From Brachypterus glaber (lineage: Eukaryota; Arthropoda; Insecta; Coleoptera; Kateretidae), in contig OY294054.1 of NCBI GenBank assembly GCA_958510825.1, positions 11,362,019 through 11,426,018 on the forward strand: a stretch of 64,000 nucleotides of DNA. Reading direction: 5' to 3'. The position numbers and the translations under genes were made by a program. The notes below the pieces were generated by a model. That model had not been told where the DNA came from and made no database searches. It saw only the letters and a program-made list of their open reading frames with translations. Shown here piece after piece: positions 34,031 to 45,159 of the stretch (positions within the stretch are counted from its first letter, which is position 1; each line of letters opens with the position of its first letter).

Positions 34031-34734
34031 TTTACTAGGAATAAAATATGTCTCAAAGGTAAAGTAACATTTTCTAATTTAATATCAGATGGCGTTTGTG
34101 AGGTTTTATATCCAGGGGCGTCTTTGGGACCCTTAAAATTGTCATATAGGAGAACCCGAGAATAGTTTGCATACATTTAAAGTTTGTTACCGTGCACACA
34201 GAGAAAGAATATTTTAAACTCAGCATATTTTTATAAGAGTATTTATTGTCATTATCATACCTCGGGGATAAGCAAGCTGTTCTTTTGTTCATGAGCGTAG
34301 CATAAATTCAGCACTGATTAAAAGTGACGACAAGCCGACTGTCTCCACTCTACAACAACGCAAAGCCAGTATATTTATGATAAAACCTAAAAAGATGACA
34401 AAATATGACTCATCTCTCGCAACTCCCCGGGCTTTGGTCATTATATATAATTAATTATCAATACAATTATCACTAAGGGTATCAATAAAATAATTAATTT
34501 ATATAATTTAATCCATCTAGTGTCTTAATTTTAGTTGAGGAAGTACAACAAGAAGTAACTAGAGTTCTATTCAATTACAACTATAAACAGACAGTTTTAA
34601 ATTGTTTTAACCACATAAACTGCAATAATAAAAAACTTGCCTTAATTTTAGTTAATTTAGTGTCAATGATTGGATAAACTCTTTATTTAAATCTGTTATG
34701 CAATATTCAATTCTTGACTTAATTTCAAAATTTT
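34031..34734. other. Gene-free DNA after the gap
   Basis: No supported coding or repeat feature. Confidence 0.45.
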
Positions 34735-35035
34735 ATTTACAGTATTATTAATTTGAGCCATTTCGCTTCAATGATTATTTATATCGATAAAAAATCTAAA
34801 ACAGAAAATATAATTAAAATGTTCTTATCATGCGCACCTATTTCTAGATGCGCTGTTAAGGTATTGCGTTTAAAATAATACTTATCTGCTATATCTTCTT
34901 ACCTAAAAAATATTATTAGTCAATACCTTACCAAAGTTTAAAATGTTTGCCTAATAAAGAATTTTTAATAAAATTCTTGATAAATCATTAAAATAATTAA
35001 AAAAGAACGAAACACTGAATAAAAGTTAACTTCTA

Positions 35036-35072
35036 ACGTTTCGTGATCTAATCTGATCCCGTTTTCAATAAA
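35036..35072 (-). ncRNA. Decayed hammerhead-like motif (left arm)
   Basis: On the minus strand: TTGAAAA where CUGANGA is expected (C3 and G8 changed), one extra base, GGGATC, loop AGATTA, GATCAC (one stem mismatch), then GAAACGTT. Unlikely to be catalytic. Confidence 0.4.
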
Positions 35073-35261
35073 ATAGTTTTTTCCAAATTAACTTCTCTAC
35101 ACGTTTTCAACAAAAACGCCTTTTCCAAATTAATTTCTCTACACCTTTTTATTGTTACAGGTGTCTTTGTTTTAATTACCTCGTAATGACATATTTTGAC
35201 ATTTGTCATATTTTGATTAATAAAGCCAAATATTGCACAAGTTCTTTCAAAAACTGATAAT

Positions 35262-35300
35262 TTTCTTTAAAAACGGGATCAGATTAGATCCCGAAACGTT
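35262..35300 (+). ncRNA. Decayed hammerhead-like motif (right arm)
   Basis: CTTTAAAAA replaces the CUGANGA box, but stem II GGGATC / GATCCC with loop AGATTA and the following GAAACGTT are intact. Read as a relic. Confidence 0.4.
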
Positions 35301-35602
35301 AGAAGTTAACTTTTATTCAGTTTTTCGTTCTTTTTTAATTATTTTAACGATTTATCAAGAATTTTATTAAAAATTCTTTATTTAGGCAAAAATTTTAAAA
35401 TTTGGTAAGGTATTGACTAATAATATTTTTTAGGTAAAGAAGATATATCAGATAAGTATTATTTTAAACGCAATACCTTACCAACGCATCTAGAAATAGG
35501 TGCGCCTAATAAGAACATTTTAATTTTATTTTCTGTTTTAGATTTTTTATCGATATAAATAATCATTGAGGCGAAATGGCTCAAATTAATAATACTGTAA
35601 AT

Positions 35603-36239
35603 ATATATACGCCTCAAATAAATTATAGATTCTGTTCAAAATTTTACTTTTAAATGATAATTACTGCGAACACACGTGTGTCTAAATATTCAAATTATTT
35701 TTGTAGAACTTTTAAGATTAATTCATTAGGATACATTAAATGTACAAATTTTGTAGAGAGAAATTAAATTTATATTAAATGTTTACTTTAAATTCAATTG
35801 TAGTAATATAGATTACAATTATATATAACAAGGTTATATTTTTATTTTCATAATATTTAATGTAAAATTTCATAAATGGTAATGTAAAAACAAAATAAAC
35901 AAAATTTACTTGAATTGAGATATTCTTTTTATGCGTTTAGTAAATAAACGGAATGAAAACCCATTTTTTCATCAAATGACCCCTGTGGGCGAACACGCCC
36001 CTGGCTATCCACTCTGTGCCAAGTAAAAATTTCAATAAGGATCCGTTTTGTACGTATATGCAGCGATATCAAAGTTAAAATTTATTCTCTACTTTAATGG
36101 AAATTTAAAAGCAACTAAACACTACTTTAGGAAATTTGTTATTCAAATTGCGAAAGAAACGCAATTTTCAAAATATGATACAAAATATAGTACGAAAAGT
36201 GCCTCCCAAAACACACGCCGTCATGTGTAGGGGGTCGTA
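35603..36239. other. Gene-free AT-rich DNA
   Basis: Nothing was supported. A TATACGCCTCAA string near 35606 echoes the end of the TIR element that starts at 36240 and may mark a related relic. Confidence 0.45.
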
Positions 36240-36439
36240 ATTGAGGCGTATAGTGCAAGAGTGGCCCATATGTGTTTTTTTGGGATTTGCATTTTTTTAT
36301 AAATGTAATAAGGACATCTATATCTTTCATTACATACCACCCTCATAACAGAGGGTTTTCTTTTTGGCATGATACAAGCATTTAAAGCATTATTAAAATT
36401 ATCGCTTTTATTAGTGCAAGAGTGGCCCACACTGCCGTT

Positions 36440-36500
36440 CTAAGCTGAAAGGTCCTATCTACATAGGTTTAACATACACACATAGGACCTTTCAGCTTAG
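36440..36500. repeat. 19 bp perfect hairpin
   Basis: CTAAGCTGAAAGGTCCTAT and ATAGGACCTTTCAGCTTAG are separated by 23 bases. Isolated within the TIR element; possibly a micro-MITE end pair or a regulatory hairpin. Confidence 0.8.
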
Positions 36501-37188
36501 GAAGGGAGCACAGGTATAGACTACCAGTCAAACATATCTTGACAGCCATAAAAACGTTCAAACGCAGCGCAACGTTTTAAACAAATTCGCCCTTCCCCCC
36601 TAGAGCGTTACGTGATACTTGAATGTTCCCTAATGGGTTGATAGTGGTGTTCGCTGGGTTATATTATTGGGGTGTTGAGAAAGCCAACTGCATAATTAAA
36701 AATGTCAATTTTATTCTTAAAAAAGCTAACAAGGCAAGTTTTACCAATGATTTATAAAGATATTTTTAGAAAGATTTTTAAAAAAGCCAAAATTTGTTTT
36801 ATCGAGAAAGTTATTTGTTCGTCCCAAAACATATCATTTTCTGCACAAACGCGGGAGCGTTATGTTACCAATTTTGTACATTTTGCTTTATTAATAAAAA
36901 ATTATTACAACTTACTTTTAACTTTGAGATCATAGGAACTTAAATCCATTTAGGTACAATGTTTACGCATTAGTTTTTCTTCATTTTTAAAGGTTTACTC
37001 CAAGAACAGTAAAAACCGTTTATTTAAGTATTCCAGAGCATAATTATTGGTATTTTGACAACTCTGTTATTAAATAACTAACATTTCTTTCACATGTAAA
37101 AATAATTAAAATTTCAAAGTAAAATGTGAGGTTAGATCTACTCAAAAAAAACTGTTATTGAAGGTCAGATCTCGTTCGTAATGCAATA

Positions 37189-38934
37189 GTGGCCCAAAAT
37201 GAACACAATGTATAGTGCAATAGTGACCCACCAATTTTTTTCTCTAAGAAAGTAAAGAAAGTATAATAAATTTGTTTGTCATACATTACCTTAATAGTGG
37301 CCAATAGTGGCCCAAAATGAACACAATGTATAGTGCAATAGTGACCCACCAATTTTTTTCTATAAGAAAGTAAAGAAAGTATAATAAATTTGTTTGTCAT
37401 ACATTACCTTAATAGTGGCCAATAGTGGCCCAAAATGAACACAATGTATAGTGCAATAGTGACCCACCAATTTTTTTCTATAAGAAAGTAAAGAAAGTAT
37501 AATAAATTTGTTTGTCATACATTACCTTAATAGTGGCCAATAGTGGCCCAAAATGAACACAATGTATAGTGCAATAGTGACCCACCAATTTTTTTCTATA
37601 AGAAAGTAAAGAAAGTATAATAAATTTGTTTGTCATACATTACCTTAATAGTGGCCAATAGTGGCCCAAAATGAACACAATGTATAGTGACCCACCAATT
37701 TTTTTCTATAAGAAAGTAAAGAAAGTATAATAAATTTGTTTGTCATACATTACCTTAATAGTGGCCAATAGTGGCCCAAAATGAACACAATGTATAGTGC
37801 AATAGTGACCCACCAATTTTTTTCTATAAGAAAGTAAAGAAAGTATAATAAATTTGTTTGTCATACATTACCTTAATAGTGGCCAATAGTGGCCCAAAAT
37901 GAACACAATGTATAGTGCAATAGTGACCCACCAATTTTTTTCTATAAGAAAGTAAAGAAAGTATAATAAATTTGTTTGTCATACATTACCTTAATAGTGG
38001 CCAATAGTGGCCCAAAATGAACACAATGTATAGTGACCCACCAATTTTTTTCTATAAGAAAGTAAAGAAAGTATAATAAATTTGTTTGTCATACATTACC
38101 TTAATAGTGGCCAATAGTGGCCCAAAATGAACACAATGTATAGTGCAATAGTGACCCACCAATTTTTTTCTATAAGAAAGTAAAGAAAGTATAATAAATT
38201 TGTTTGTCATACATTACCTTAATAGTGGCCAATAGTGGCCCAAAATGAACACAATGTATAGTGCAATAGTGACCCACCAATTTTTTTCTATAAGAAAGTA
38301 AAGAAAGTATAATAAATTTGTTTGTCATACATTACCTTAATAGTGGCCAATAGTGGCCCAAAATGAACACAATGTATAGTGACCCACCAATTTTTTTCTA
38401 TAAGAAAGTAAAGAAAGTATAATAAATTTGTTTGTCATACATTACCTTAATAGTGGCCAATAGTGGTCCAAAATGAACACAATGTATAGTGCAATAGTGA
38501 CCCACCAATTTTTTTCTATAAGAAAGTAAAGAAAGTATAATAAATTTGTTTGTCATACATTACCTTAATAGTGGCCAATAGTGGCCCAAAATGAACACAA
38601 TGTATAGTGCAATAGTGACCCACCAATTTTTTTCTATAAGAAAGTAAAGAAAGTATAATAAATTTGTTTGTCATACATTACCTTAATAGTGGCCAATAGT
38701 GGCCCAAAATGAACACAATGTATAGTGCAATAGTGACCCACCAATTTTTTTTTATAAGAAAGTAAAGAAAGTATAATAAATTTGTTTGTCATACATTACC
38801 TTAATAGTGGCCAATAGTGGCCCAAAATGAACACAATGTATAGTGCAATAGTGACCCACCAATTTTTTTCTCTAAGAAAGTAAAGACAGTATAATAAATT
38901 TGTTTGTCATACATTACCTTAATGTTGATTGAGT
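37189..38934 (+). repeat. 118 bp satellite, 15 monomers, with higher-order periodicity
   Basis: Monomers start at 37189, 37307, 37425, 37543, 37661, 37771, 37889, 38007, 38117, 38235, 38353, 38463, 38581, 38699 and 38817. Those at 37661, 38007 and 38353 lack the 8 bp CAATAGTG and are 110 bp, recurring every 346 bp (110+118+118). The monomer holds TATAGTGCAATAGTGACCCA, nearly the TIR motif TATAGTGCAAGAGTGGCCCA. Monomers are almost identical, so amplification or homogenisation is recent. Confidence 0.95.
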
Positions 38935-39071
38935 CTAAAAACCCTAAAAAAAAAATTAAATAAAATAATGCGTCCTAGATCAAAAATTAAAAAATCGGAG
39001 AAATTTAAATAGCCATTATCTCGATATTTCCATAAAGTGAGATGGGCCACTCTTGCACTATACGCCTCAAT

Positions 39072-39424
39072 TAATATAAATAATACATAACGATGTTTTT
39101 GTGATTTTGGTTTTTAAAATATAAAATTTTAAAAGGCTGATCCAATCTGGGGTAACAACATTTAAAACGTTAAGATATTTCGATGAAAGTTGGTATCTAT
39201 TGTTTTTAAGGTCGCTAAAACTGAATCTGGCATAAAAAATCAAAATATCTTAAAATTTTAAATATGTTGACGCCATAAATTCAAAATCTGAATTAAAAAG
39301 TTTTTCAATAATTTTTTTTCAAAAAAAAAAGTCCAAACGATTTTTTGTTAAACAAAATTGTTAAGAAAAAAAGTTTTTTCAAGTTACTATAACTTTATTA
39401 TTTTTGGTGGAATATTTTTAAAGA
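39072..39424. other. Gene-free AT-rich DNA
   Basis: It contains the dispersed motif GGTCGCTAAAACTGAATCTG near 39210, also seen near 4505 and 6185. No gene. Confidence 0.5.
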
Positions 39425-39620
39425 CAACATGGGTCCATCCCTTATCGAACTTGATTTTTCTTGAAAATTTCGGGTGGATCGAAAACTTCGTTCGTTTAAA
39501 AAAAAAACGTGACATCGGATGGACAGATGACGGACGGATGGATACACAGACGGAAATTTCAAAGTTTCTTATTTTTTCATGAAACGCATTTGTATCCAAG
39601 AATGTTTTGTCGTTTAAGAA
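39425..39620 (+). repeat. Dispersed GACGGACGG-type segment
   Basis: Same module order as 19690-19850: AAAATTTCGGGTGGATCG, AACGTGACATCGGATGGACA, ACAGACGGAAATTTC, then TTTTTTCATGAAACGCATTT. Overlapping 70-74-codon frames on both strands translate this repeat. Confidence 0.65.
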
Positions 39621-40320
39621 AATTTAACTAATTTTGTGACTTTGACTTTGTGTCAAGAGAATACAAATAATTTTTTCATCAAAATATTTTGGTAAAACAA
39701 AGAAAATCACCTGGAACGTAAAATAAGCGAGTTGCGCAGTTGCGCAGTTAGGTCCTTTTCGGTCAGCTCGATTCTGCCTTTCTTCAAACCTATCCGAGCT
39801 ATGACGCCAATACACCTGCATAATAAATTTCACGTACTCGAGTTATCAGGGTAACAGACAGACAGATCGACGGACAGACAGACCGACAGAGCGACAGACC
39901 GACAGGCCGATAGCCTACAGACGGACGGACAGACAGAAATACACTTTTTTAACATGGTCTCAAAAGTCTTAAAAACTTCGGAAACGTTAATAAAATTAAA
40001 AATACAATAATTTTAATTATACGATCATATTCTGTTAAATCTTTAGGTTCTGGGGGAAACTTAAGTCTTTAAAGATTATTTTTTGATTCAGTTTGTTTTG
40101 TATACTTTTAATTAGCATCCTGAAAGGCAACTTTTGTGATTACTCACAAAACGATTTAAACAAAACTGTAAATTCGACCACCCCTACTACTGTCCGATTT
40201 TTTCGAACTGTCACCTGGCCGGAATGCTTGGAATGCAACACACACAATATTTTACCTCTTCTCTTCCCCTTGCCTCAACTCATAGGTGCCAGTTATTAAA
40301 ATTTTAACAGTACATACATA
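39621..40320. other. Gene-free DNA with a GACAGAC tract
   Basis: 39848-39945 is a degenerate CGACAGACAGACCGACAG microsatellite-like tract. The rest is unassigned. Confidence 0.55.
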
Positions 40321-40321
40321 C

Positions 40322-40552
40322 AGAGTGGTCGTCCATAAAGTATGTCAAGCCTAAGGGGAAGAAGGTGTCCAGGAGTTTGTGACACTTTCTGAGAGGGGGA
40401 GGGGGTCTAGAGCAATATGATGTTACAAAAAAAATAATATGGTGTACACCTGGTTTATTTTTTTTGTTAATAAAAATTAAACGGGACGTGGCATGGAGGT
40501 GTTAAAACCGCCAAAACAAAAAGCGTGATACTTAATGGGCGTCCTCTAAGCG
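40322..40552. mobile_element. Possible G-rich MITE relic
   Basis: GTCGTCCATAAAGTATG near the left faces GTGATACTTAATGGGCGTCC at the right, with GGGGGAGGGGGTCTAG inside. Layout and motifs match the TAA-flanked G-rich MITEs at 49003-49756 and 59672-60349. No clean target duplication. Confidence 0.5.
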
Positions 40553-40599
40553 CACACAAGAAAAAACAGCTGTAAAACACGTTCCTTGTGTAAAGAGAG

Positions 40600-41130
40600 G
40601 TGCACGGTAAAAATAAATTACATTAAATTACATAGTCCGTAAATGGTAATATGTTGCCATAGACCGGAATGGTAAAAATTATATAGTCCAGAATGGTTTG
40701 GACTTGAAATTTGAAAAAAAATATTTACTACTTAGAAAATGTTTGTTCCAAATTACAAGTCTCTGTGTTAAAGCATTTTTAAAATATCGTAGCGTGAAGT
40801 TCATTTGGTTTAATAAACCAATTTGCACCCTTAGTACGAGTATAAACTGCTTACATCTTTCTTTACAGATCTATTGATTGATAAAGATCGTAATTTATAA
40901 TGAACGTAAATTTTAGACCACAAATAAAGCATTTAAATATTGTACATAAATAATATTTACCTTTTTTTACAGTTTTAACACTTTAACCTGGCAGCATGCG
41001 TCGCTATCTCTCTAACAATCACAATATTAAACGACGCCTCTTGGTTATTGTCCAAAGGGCACGCGCATCTTAAAATAACATAGCCCAACATTGTAAAATC
41101 ATGTAAAAATATGTAAATCAATGTAAATAT
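40600..41130. other. Gene-free DNA with TTACAT-rich left edge
   Basis: ATAGTCCGTAAATGG, CATAGACCGGAATGG and ATAGTCCAGAATGG at 40638-40700 echo CATAGTCCAGAATAG at 41269, so this may be the left part of one element running to about 41350. Confidence 0.4.
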
Positions 41131-41250
41131 ATTTTTTTACATTATTTTACATTCTTTTACATTATTTTACATTCTTTTGCATTCTTTTACATTCTTTTAC
41201 ATTCTTTTACATTCTTTTACATTATTTTACATTATTTTACATTCGTTTAC
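41131..41250 (+). repeat. Exact 10 bp tandem array
   Basis: Twelve units of ATTNTTTTAC (ATTATTTTAC, ATTCTTTTAC variants) in strict 10 bp phase. Just upstream, three units of the opposite sense (ATGTAAAAAT, ATGTAAATCA, ATGTAAATAT) at 41101-41130 keep the same phase. Confidence 0.9.
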
Positions 41251-41268
41251 ATAAATTCATGAATTATG

Positions 41269-41306
41269 CATAGTCCAGAATAGTAAATTTACTATTCCGT
41301 ACTATG
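41269..41306. repeat. 38 bp interrupted palindrome
   Basis: CATAGT-CCA-GAATAGTAAA and its mirror TTTACTATTC-CGT-ACTATG form a near-perfect inverted repeat with no spacer. Confidence 0.8.
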
Positions 41307-41630
41307 TAAATTCATGTATTTTTTACATTATTTTACATGCAGTTTTTACACTTTAAACCAGATACACGCCGCTGTTTCAGACTAGCGAATTTTTAACCAG
41401 ATAATCCGTGAGCGTTTTGAAAAGAAGTTGCAATATTTTTAATATGGACATAGAAAAAAGTTTTTATCGATATTGAATCGTTTGGCACAAAATCAATATA
41501 ACACTAATTACAATTTAAAGAGCAGACATCGGTTGAAATGTCACAATATCCGTTGTCAAAAACAGAGTGTTTACCGCAGCACCTACTTCCGTGCAAAGCT
41601 TTATAAAATATTAAACTCCTCATAGCTGTA

Positions 41631-42047
41631 TACTGCCCTCCTAAAAAGGAACGCGGCATGTACACCTGACACATAAGGTTTTCGAGCTTAGTATTATTTT
41701 ACTACGGAGAATGACGGTATGTACCAATCCTAAGGAAATCTGCATGAACTATGTTACTTGCCGCTTTCTTTCAATTAAATTGTGTTTTAAATATACATAC
41801 CACAAATTAACAGATTTGTTAAATACCAAAAAGCATGAATATAGTAAGTTTAGATATTATTTTGTTTATTAAAAAATTAAAATCCATGCCAAACTTTTAC
41901 ATAGAAAGAACGCGGCAGGTAACTTCTTCGGTGTACTTACCGCAGATTTCCTTAGGATTGATACTTACCGTTATTCTCCGTAGTAAAATAATACTAAGCT
42001 CGAAAACCGTATGTGTACATGCCGCGTTCCTCTTTAGGAGGGCAGTA
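41631..42047. mobile_element. TA-flanked MITE, TIR TACTGCCCTCC
   Basis: TACTGCCCTCCTAAA and TTTAGGAGGGCAGTA are bounded by TA on each side (41629-41630, 42048-42049). Inverted homology of ~115 bp (AACGCGGCATGTAC, AAGGTTTTCGAGCTTAGTAT, TCCTAAGGAAATCTGC) surrounds a ~190 bp centre. Non-coding. Fits a Tc1/mariner-type MITE. Confidence 0.85.
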
Positions 42048-42259
42048 TATCTAGAAAAGTTCATAGGGGAGAATATTCACTTTTAAGAGACAAATATTAT
42101 GTATTATTCTATAAAAATAATTCTGCCAAAAAACAATATAACAAAACATCAAAGTTAATAAAATATTTTTTTTCGAAAAATGAAAAATTTTAATAAAAAA
42201 ATTCAAAACATAATTTTTTATCGTTCTACTTTTTAAAAACGAAACTTTTTAAAAAATAA

Positions 42260-42468
42260 AATGTTTTTACCCCCTTTTCTACTCGAATTTACATAAAAAA
42301 CAATCCCAGCTGAGAACTTTGGATAAGGAACCTACTAAAAATTATTTAGCTTCAACAGCTCTTAAGTTATCATGGTCACAAATACCAGACAGACAAAAAG
42401 AATTATGTTTCGCTTGGAGAGAGAAACCTAAAAAAAGTAACAGTCGTCACTTTTTATTTGCTTAAACT
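42260..42468 (+). other. Weak exon-like open segment
   Basis: After CAATCCCAG (an acceptor-like AG at 42309) the frame reads LRTLDKEPTKNYLASTAL, then KLSWSQIPDRQKELCFAWRE, KPKK and a stop near 42466. Composition is more protein-like than its surroundings, but there is no ATG, no donor and no known family. It may be a transposon-derived frame. Confidence 0.2.
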
Positions 42469-43278
42469 AGTTGGGAAAATTTGGTCTTGAAGTTGGGAAA
42501 ATTGGGCCTTGCAGTTGGGAATTTTTCAGTCGTGGTGACCTTTTTTTTAGTCCTTACTTTTTTGCATGACATAGTTCGTAAATTCAACCCAGATGAGTGG
42601 GAAAATGTCTACACCACAATCCACTTTTCCATTTGAAAAAACAAGTTTACACTACGATATTTCAGCAACGCTTTGAACCAGTGACTTGAAATTTGGAGCA
42701 AAGAAGTTGGAGTTGAAGTAGTAAACAAAATTTGTTCCAAATTTCAAGTCTCTATGTCAAAGATTTCTTGAAATATCGTAGTGTAAAGTTGTTTTGCAAG
42801 CGACTTGCATCTTTTTCTCTACTATAAATGAACCACCCCATGTGTCTGTTTACTGACGGCGATGATTAAAAATGGGCATGTAAAGCATTTCCTTATTAAA
42901 TATTTATTTCATTTATTGAAACAAACTGTATCCCAACACATTTACAGGTTAAGGGATTTTTTTCATATGTCTATGGCTAAAAAAATTGGCTCTAGCGCCC
43001 TTAGACAACAAGATTATAAATTCGTATGCGAACTATTACAATGGTGGAGAATGATCAACAGTAGCATGCCCAATTGATGGTTACACATATGGTGTATAAA
43101 AAAACAATACAGGCATTAAAATAGGCGTTAAAATAATTGAATAAAAAAATGCAATCATATTGCTCCCTGCGAGCAAAATAATGATAATTATTATTATAAT
43201 CAACCCTCATTTATTCTTTAGAAAATAAAATAGGTATACAAATATTGGGGAACGAAAATAAACGAATTCTTTTAATAA
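42469..43278. other. Gene-free DNA
   Basis: No supported feature. A 71-codon frame at 42862-43077 has no recognisable motif. Opposed copies of TTGAAATTTGGA / TCCAAATTTCAA near 42680-42750 suggest an old inverted repeat. Confidence 0.45.
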
Positions 43279-43340
43279 GCCGTGAAGATACGTAATGCTT
43301 TGCATTTTATAGTGCTTTCTCTTCGCAGTGGATAGTATAT
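43279..43340 (+). repeat. Dispersed imperfect palindrome, copy c
   Basis: CCGTGAAGATACGTAATGC, TTTGCATTTTATAG, then TCTCTTCGCAGTGGATAG and TATATTGCG. It shares the outer GCAATATA flank, in inverse, with the copies at 297 and 63246. Confidence 0.6.
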
Positions 43341-43479
43341 TGCGTTTTTTTAAATATAATTTAATATTTTCTTCCTAAAAATAATTTTAAAATTTTATGA
43401 TGATTAAGATTTTTTTTGCTTAAATAGTTTTATTTTTTTATAATTCGTCTTTAATTTCTTTTAATTTCAAAAAAAGTTA

Positions 43480-43860
43480 TAAAAAATTTTTCCCGTCTGT
43501 CGGTGTGTCATGACGGTCTGCCGGATTGTCTGTGTGTTGGTCTGTGGTCTTTGTTACTTTTGGCTTATTACCAAAATTGTTTGGTGAAATAAACCATTTT
43601 TCAAAATTTTTTGTGACAAAAATCCCTTTTTTTTTGGTTTTTTGGAGTGTTACGCCCATGTTAATGGTATAGGAAAATAGCATTACAGGGGGGGGTCCAA
43701 AATGATCAAAATTTGCGTTACGTAATACTTGAACGTTCCCTATGTTACCAAAATTTCTCGCTATGTATTGTTTTTGGTAAACATTGGGGTGGGGCAAGGG
43801 AAAATGGGGAAAACATAATATTTGTTTGATTTGCTAAATAGGAGTTTTTGTGGTTGCTGA
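43480..43860. repeat. Relics: GTCTGTCGG tract and G-rich MITE end
   Basis: 43490-43550 is an inverted-sense GACAGAC-type tract. 43685-43745 (GGGGGGGGTCC, then GCGTTACGTAATACTTGAAC) matches the right end of the G-rich TAA-flanked MITE at 49003-49756, without a left partner. The 106-codon minus-strand frame spans these repeats and is not a gene. Confidence 0.55.
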
Positions 43861-44040
43861 AATTGAATTTGATAATAACAATTTTCTAACTCCACCCCCA
43901 CGGGGGTAAATATTTTTAAATGTTTTCAATATTTTTAAGGTTGCTGAAAGTGATTTTGATATTAAAAATCTTTTTCACGCCCGCAGGTGAAAATGGGAAA
44001 GCTCTTTTACTGGGCAGCGTGTATTTTATACTTATTACCT
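43861..44040 (-). repeat. Inverted relative of the block minisatellite
   Basis: GGGAAAGCTCTTTTACTGGG near 44000 is the reverse complement of the sequence just before the minisatellite at 20297-20335; units with GGTTGCTGAAAGTG follow the same plan. Confidence 0.65.
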
Positions 44041-44460
44041 ATATAAATTAAAAGCAATGAACTTATCAATTTACATTATTTCAGTTATCAATTTTAGCAT
44101 CCTTGAAACCCCTTCAATACCTATTTTCATCCAAATTCAATAAAATTTAATTGATTTTGGCATCATATTGGATCCGACATTTTGAATTTTAAATTTCTGA
44201 AAACAGATTCTGTTTTAGCATCCTCGAAAACCCCTGAAAACTAATTTTTATCAGAATCCATTTAAATTTTACAGATTTCGCCTCCATATTGGATCTGTTA
44301 TTTTGAATTTTAAAATTTTAAAAACATATTCGGTTTCATCATCCTTGAAAACACCTGTATACCAATTTTTATCAGAATCCAATAAAATCTAACAGATTTG
44401 GCCGCCATATTGAATCCGCCATTTTGAATTTTGAATTGTTATTAACAGGTTCGGTTCGGT
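44041..44460 (+). repeat. ~122 bp minisatellite (about 3.5 units)
   Basis: Units begin near 44093, 44216 and 44338 with GCATCCTTGAAA-like sequence and contain AATTTTTATCAGAATCCA, then GCCTCCATATTGGATC and CATTTTGAATTTT. Moderately diverged. Confidence 0.8.
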
Positions 44461-44823
44461 AGTGCTCTGCTGTGAAGCTGCGAGGAGTGTAATAAGGCAC
44501 TTGTAATTTGTACAGGGGATTAAACTCAGCATTTAGTATGTCATTCTAATAAGAAAATAGAGGTTTTTTTCGGGGCGGATATTACATCTCTATATTGTAC
44601 TATACAAGTTAAAAACGAGAACAAAAAAACACATTTCTTTTCATTTCCTTAGACTGTCCCACCAGGGTTGTACTGAGCCAGGTTAGCCACAATTTTTCAA
44701 GGTGTTTGTTATATACCGGTTTAACGGCAGCCATATTTAAAAGTTCACATACATTTTACGAGTGGAAACTACTGGCAGGCGGACTTCTTGCATAAATAAT
44801 TCTATTAAACACCGCAATTGTAC
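44461..44823. other. Gene-free DNA
   Basis: No supported feature. Confidence 0.4.
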
Positions 44824-45122
44824 ATATGACCATTAATCGGAATAAATTCAGTTATGACTCATCAACGTTGAAAATAAACACAGAAACATAGGCTTACGGA
44901 ATAATTTTGCCGAATTATGGGGAAATTTTTATAAAGGTCACTAAATCGAAACATTTGACGACTAATTTGTTACACACAACAATATTGAATATAGATATTA
45001 ACTATAAATATGTAAATATATCGGTGTTTTTCGAAGAAAATAAAAATGTAAATATTTAAAACCTCGCTTCAACGATAGAATCGACGCGGCGCCTATGCGA
45101 GCACTGGACATTCGCCCATGAC
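44824..45122 (-). repeat. Dispersed ~290 bp repeat, copy 2
   Basis: Close inverted copy of 17046-17341. The GC-rich end (CGCGGCGCCTATGCGAGCAC) is at the right here. One region around GACTCATCAACG differs by a 2 bp indel. Confidence 0.8.
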
Positions 45123-45159
45123 TGCATATGACTGGTATTACCAGCATGTCCCTGGACAT

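Larger units (their letters stand above)
34735..35602. mobile_element. Long inverted repeat, probable Penelope-like pseudo-LTR pair
   Basis: Arms of about 330 bp (34735-35066 and 35269-35602; paired coordinates sum to ~70336) flank a ~200 bp centre. Each arm carries a hairpin GGGATC-AGATTA-GATCCC followed by GAAACGTT, the same layout (stem II, then GAAAC and a self-complementary tetranucleotide) as in the Penelope-like arms at 4990-5725. No endonuclease frame remains. The class is inferred from this architecture. Confidence 0.6.
36240..39071. mobile_element. TIR element with internal satellite
   Basis: Perfect ~30 bp TIRs, starting ATTGAGGCGTATAGTGCAAG and continuing AGTGGCCCAT, lie at 36240-36269 and inverted at 39042-39071. 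Each end is bounded by TA (36238-36239, 39072-39073), which fits a Tc1/mariner-like TA target. Inside are a further AGTGCAAGAGTGGCCCA copy at 36413, a 19 bp perfect hairpin, a nested MITE relic near 36570-36640, and the 118 bp satellite. No transposase is recognisable; the 77-codon frame at 36702-36935 has no known motif. Confidence 0.85.

Noticed and set aside
33706..34176. Frames of 110-124 codons at the gap
   Set aside because: They consist largely of unknown residues from the 200 N run.
37189..38934. Regularly spaced repeats suggesting a CRISPR array
   Set aside because: Whole 110-118 bp monomers are near-identical, there are no unique spacers or cas genes, and the context is eukaryotic; it is a satellite.
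43477..43797. 106-codon minus-strand frame
   Set aside because: It spans a GTCTGTC tract and a MITE end; its Thr/Asp/His-rich start is translated simple repeat.
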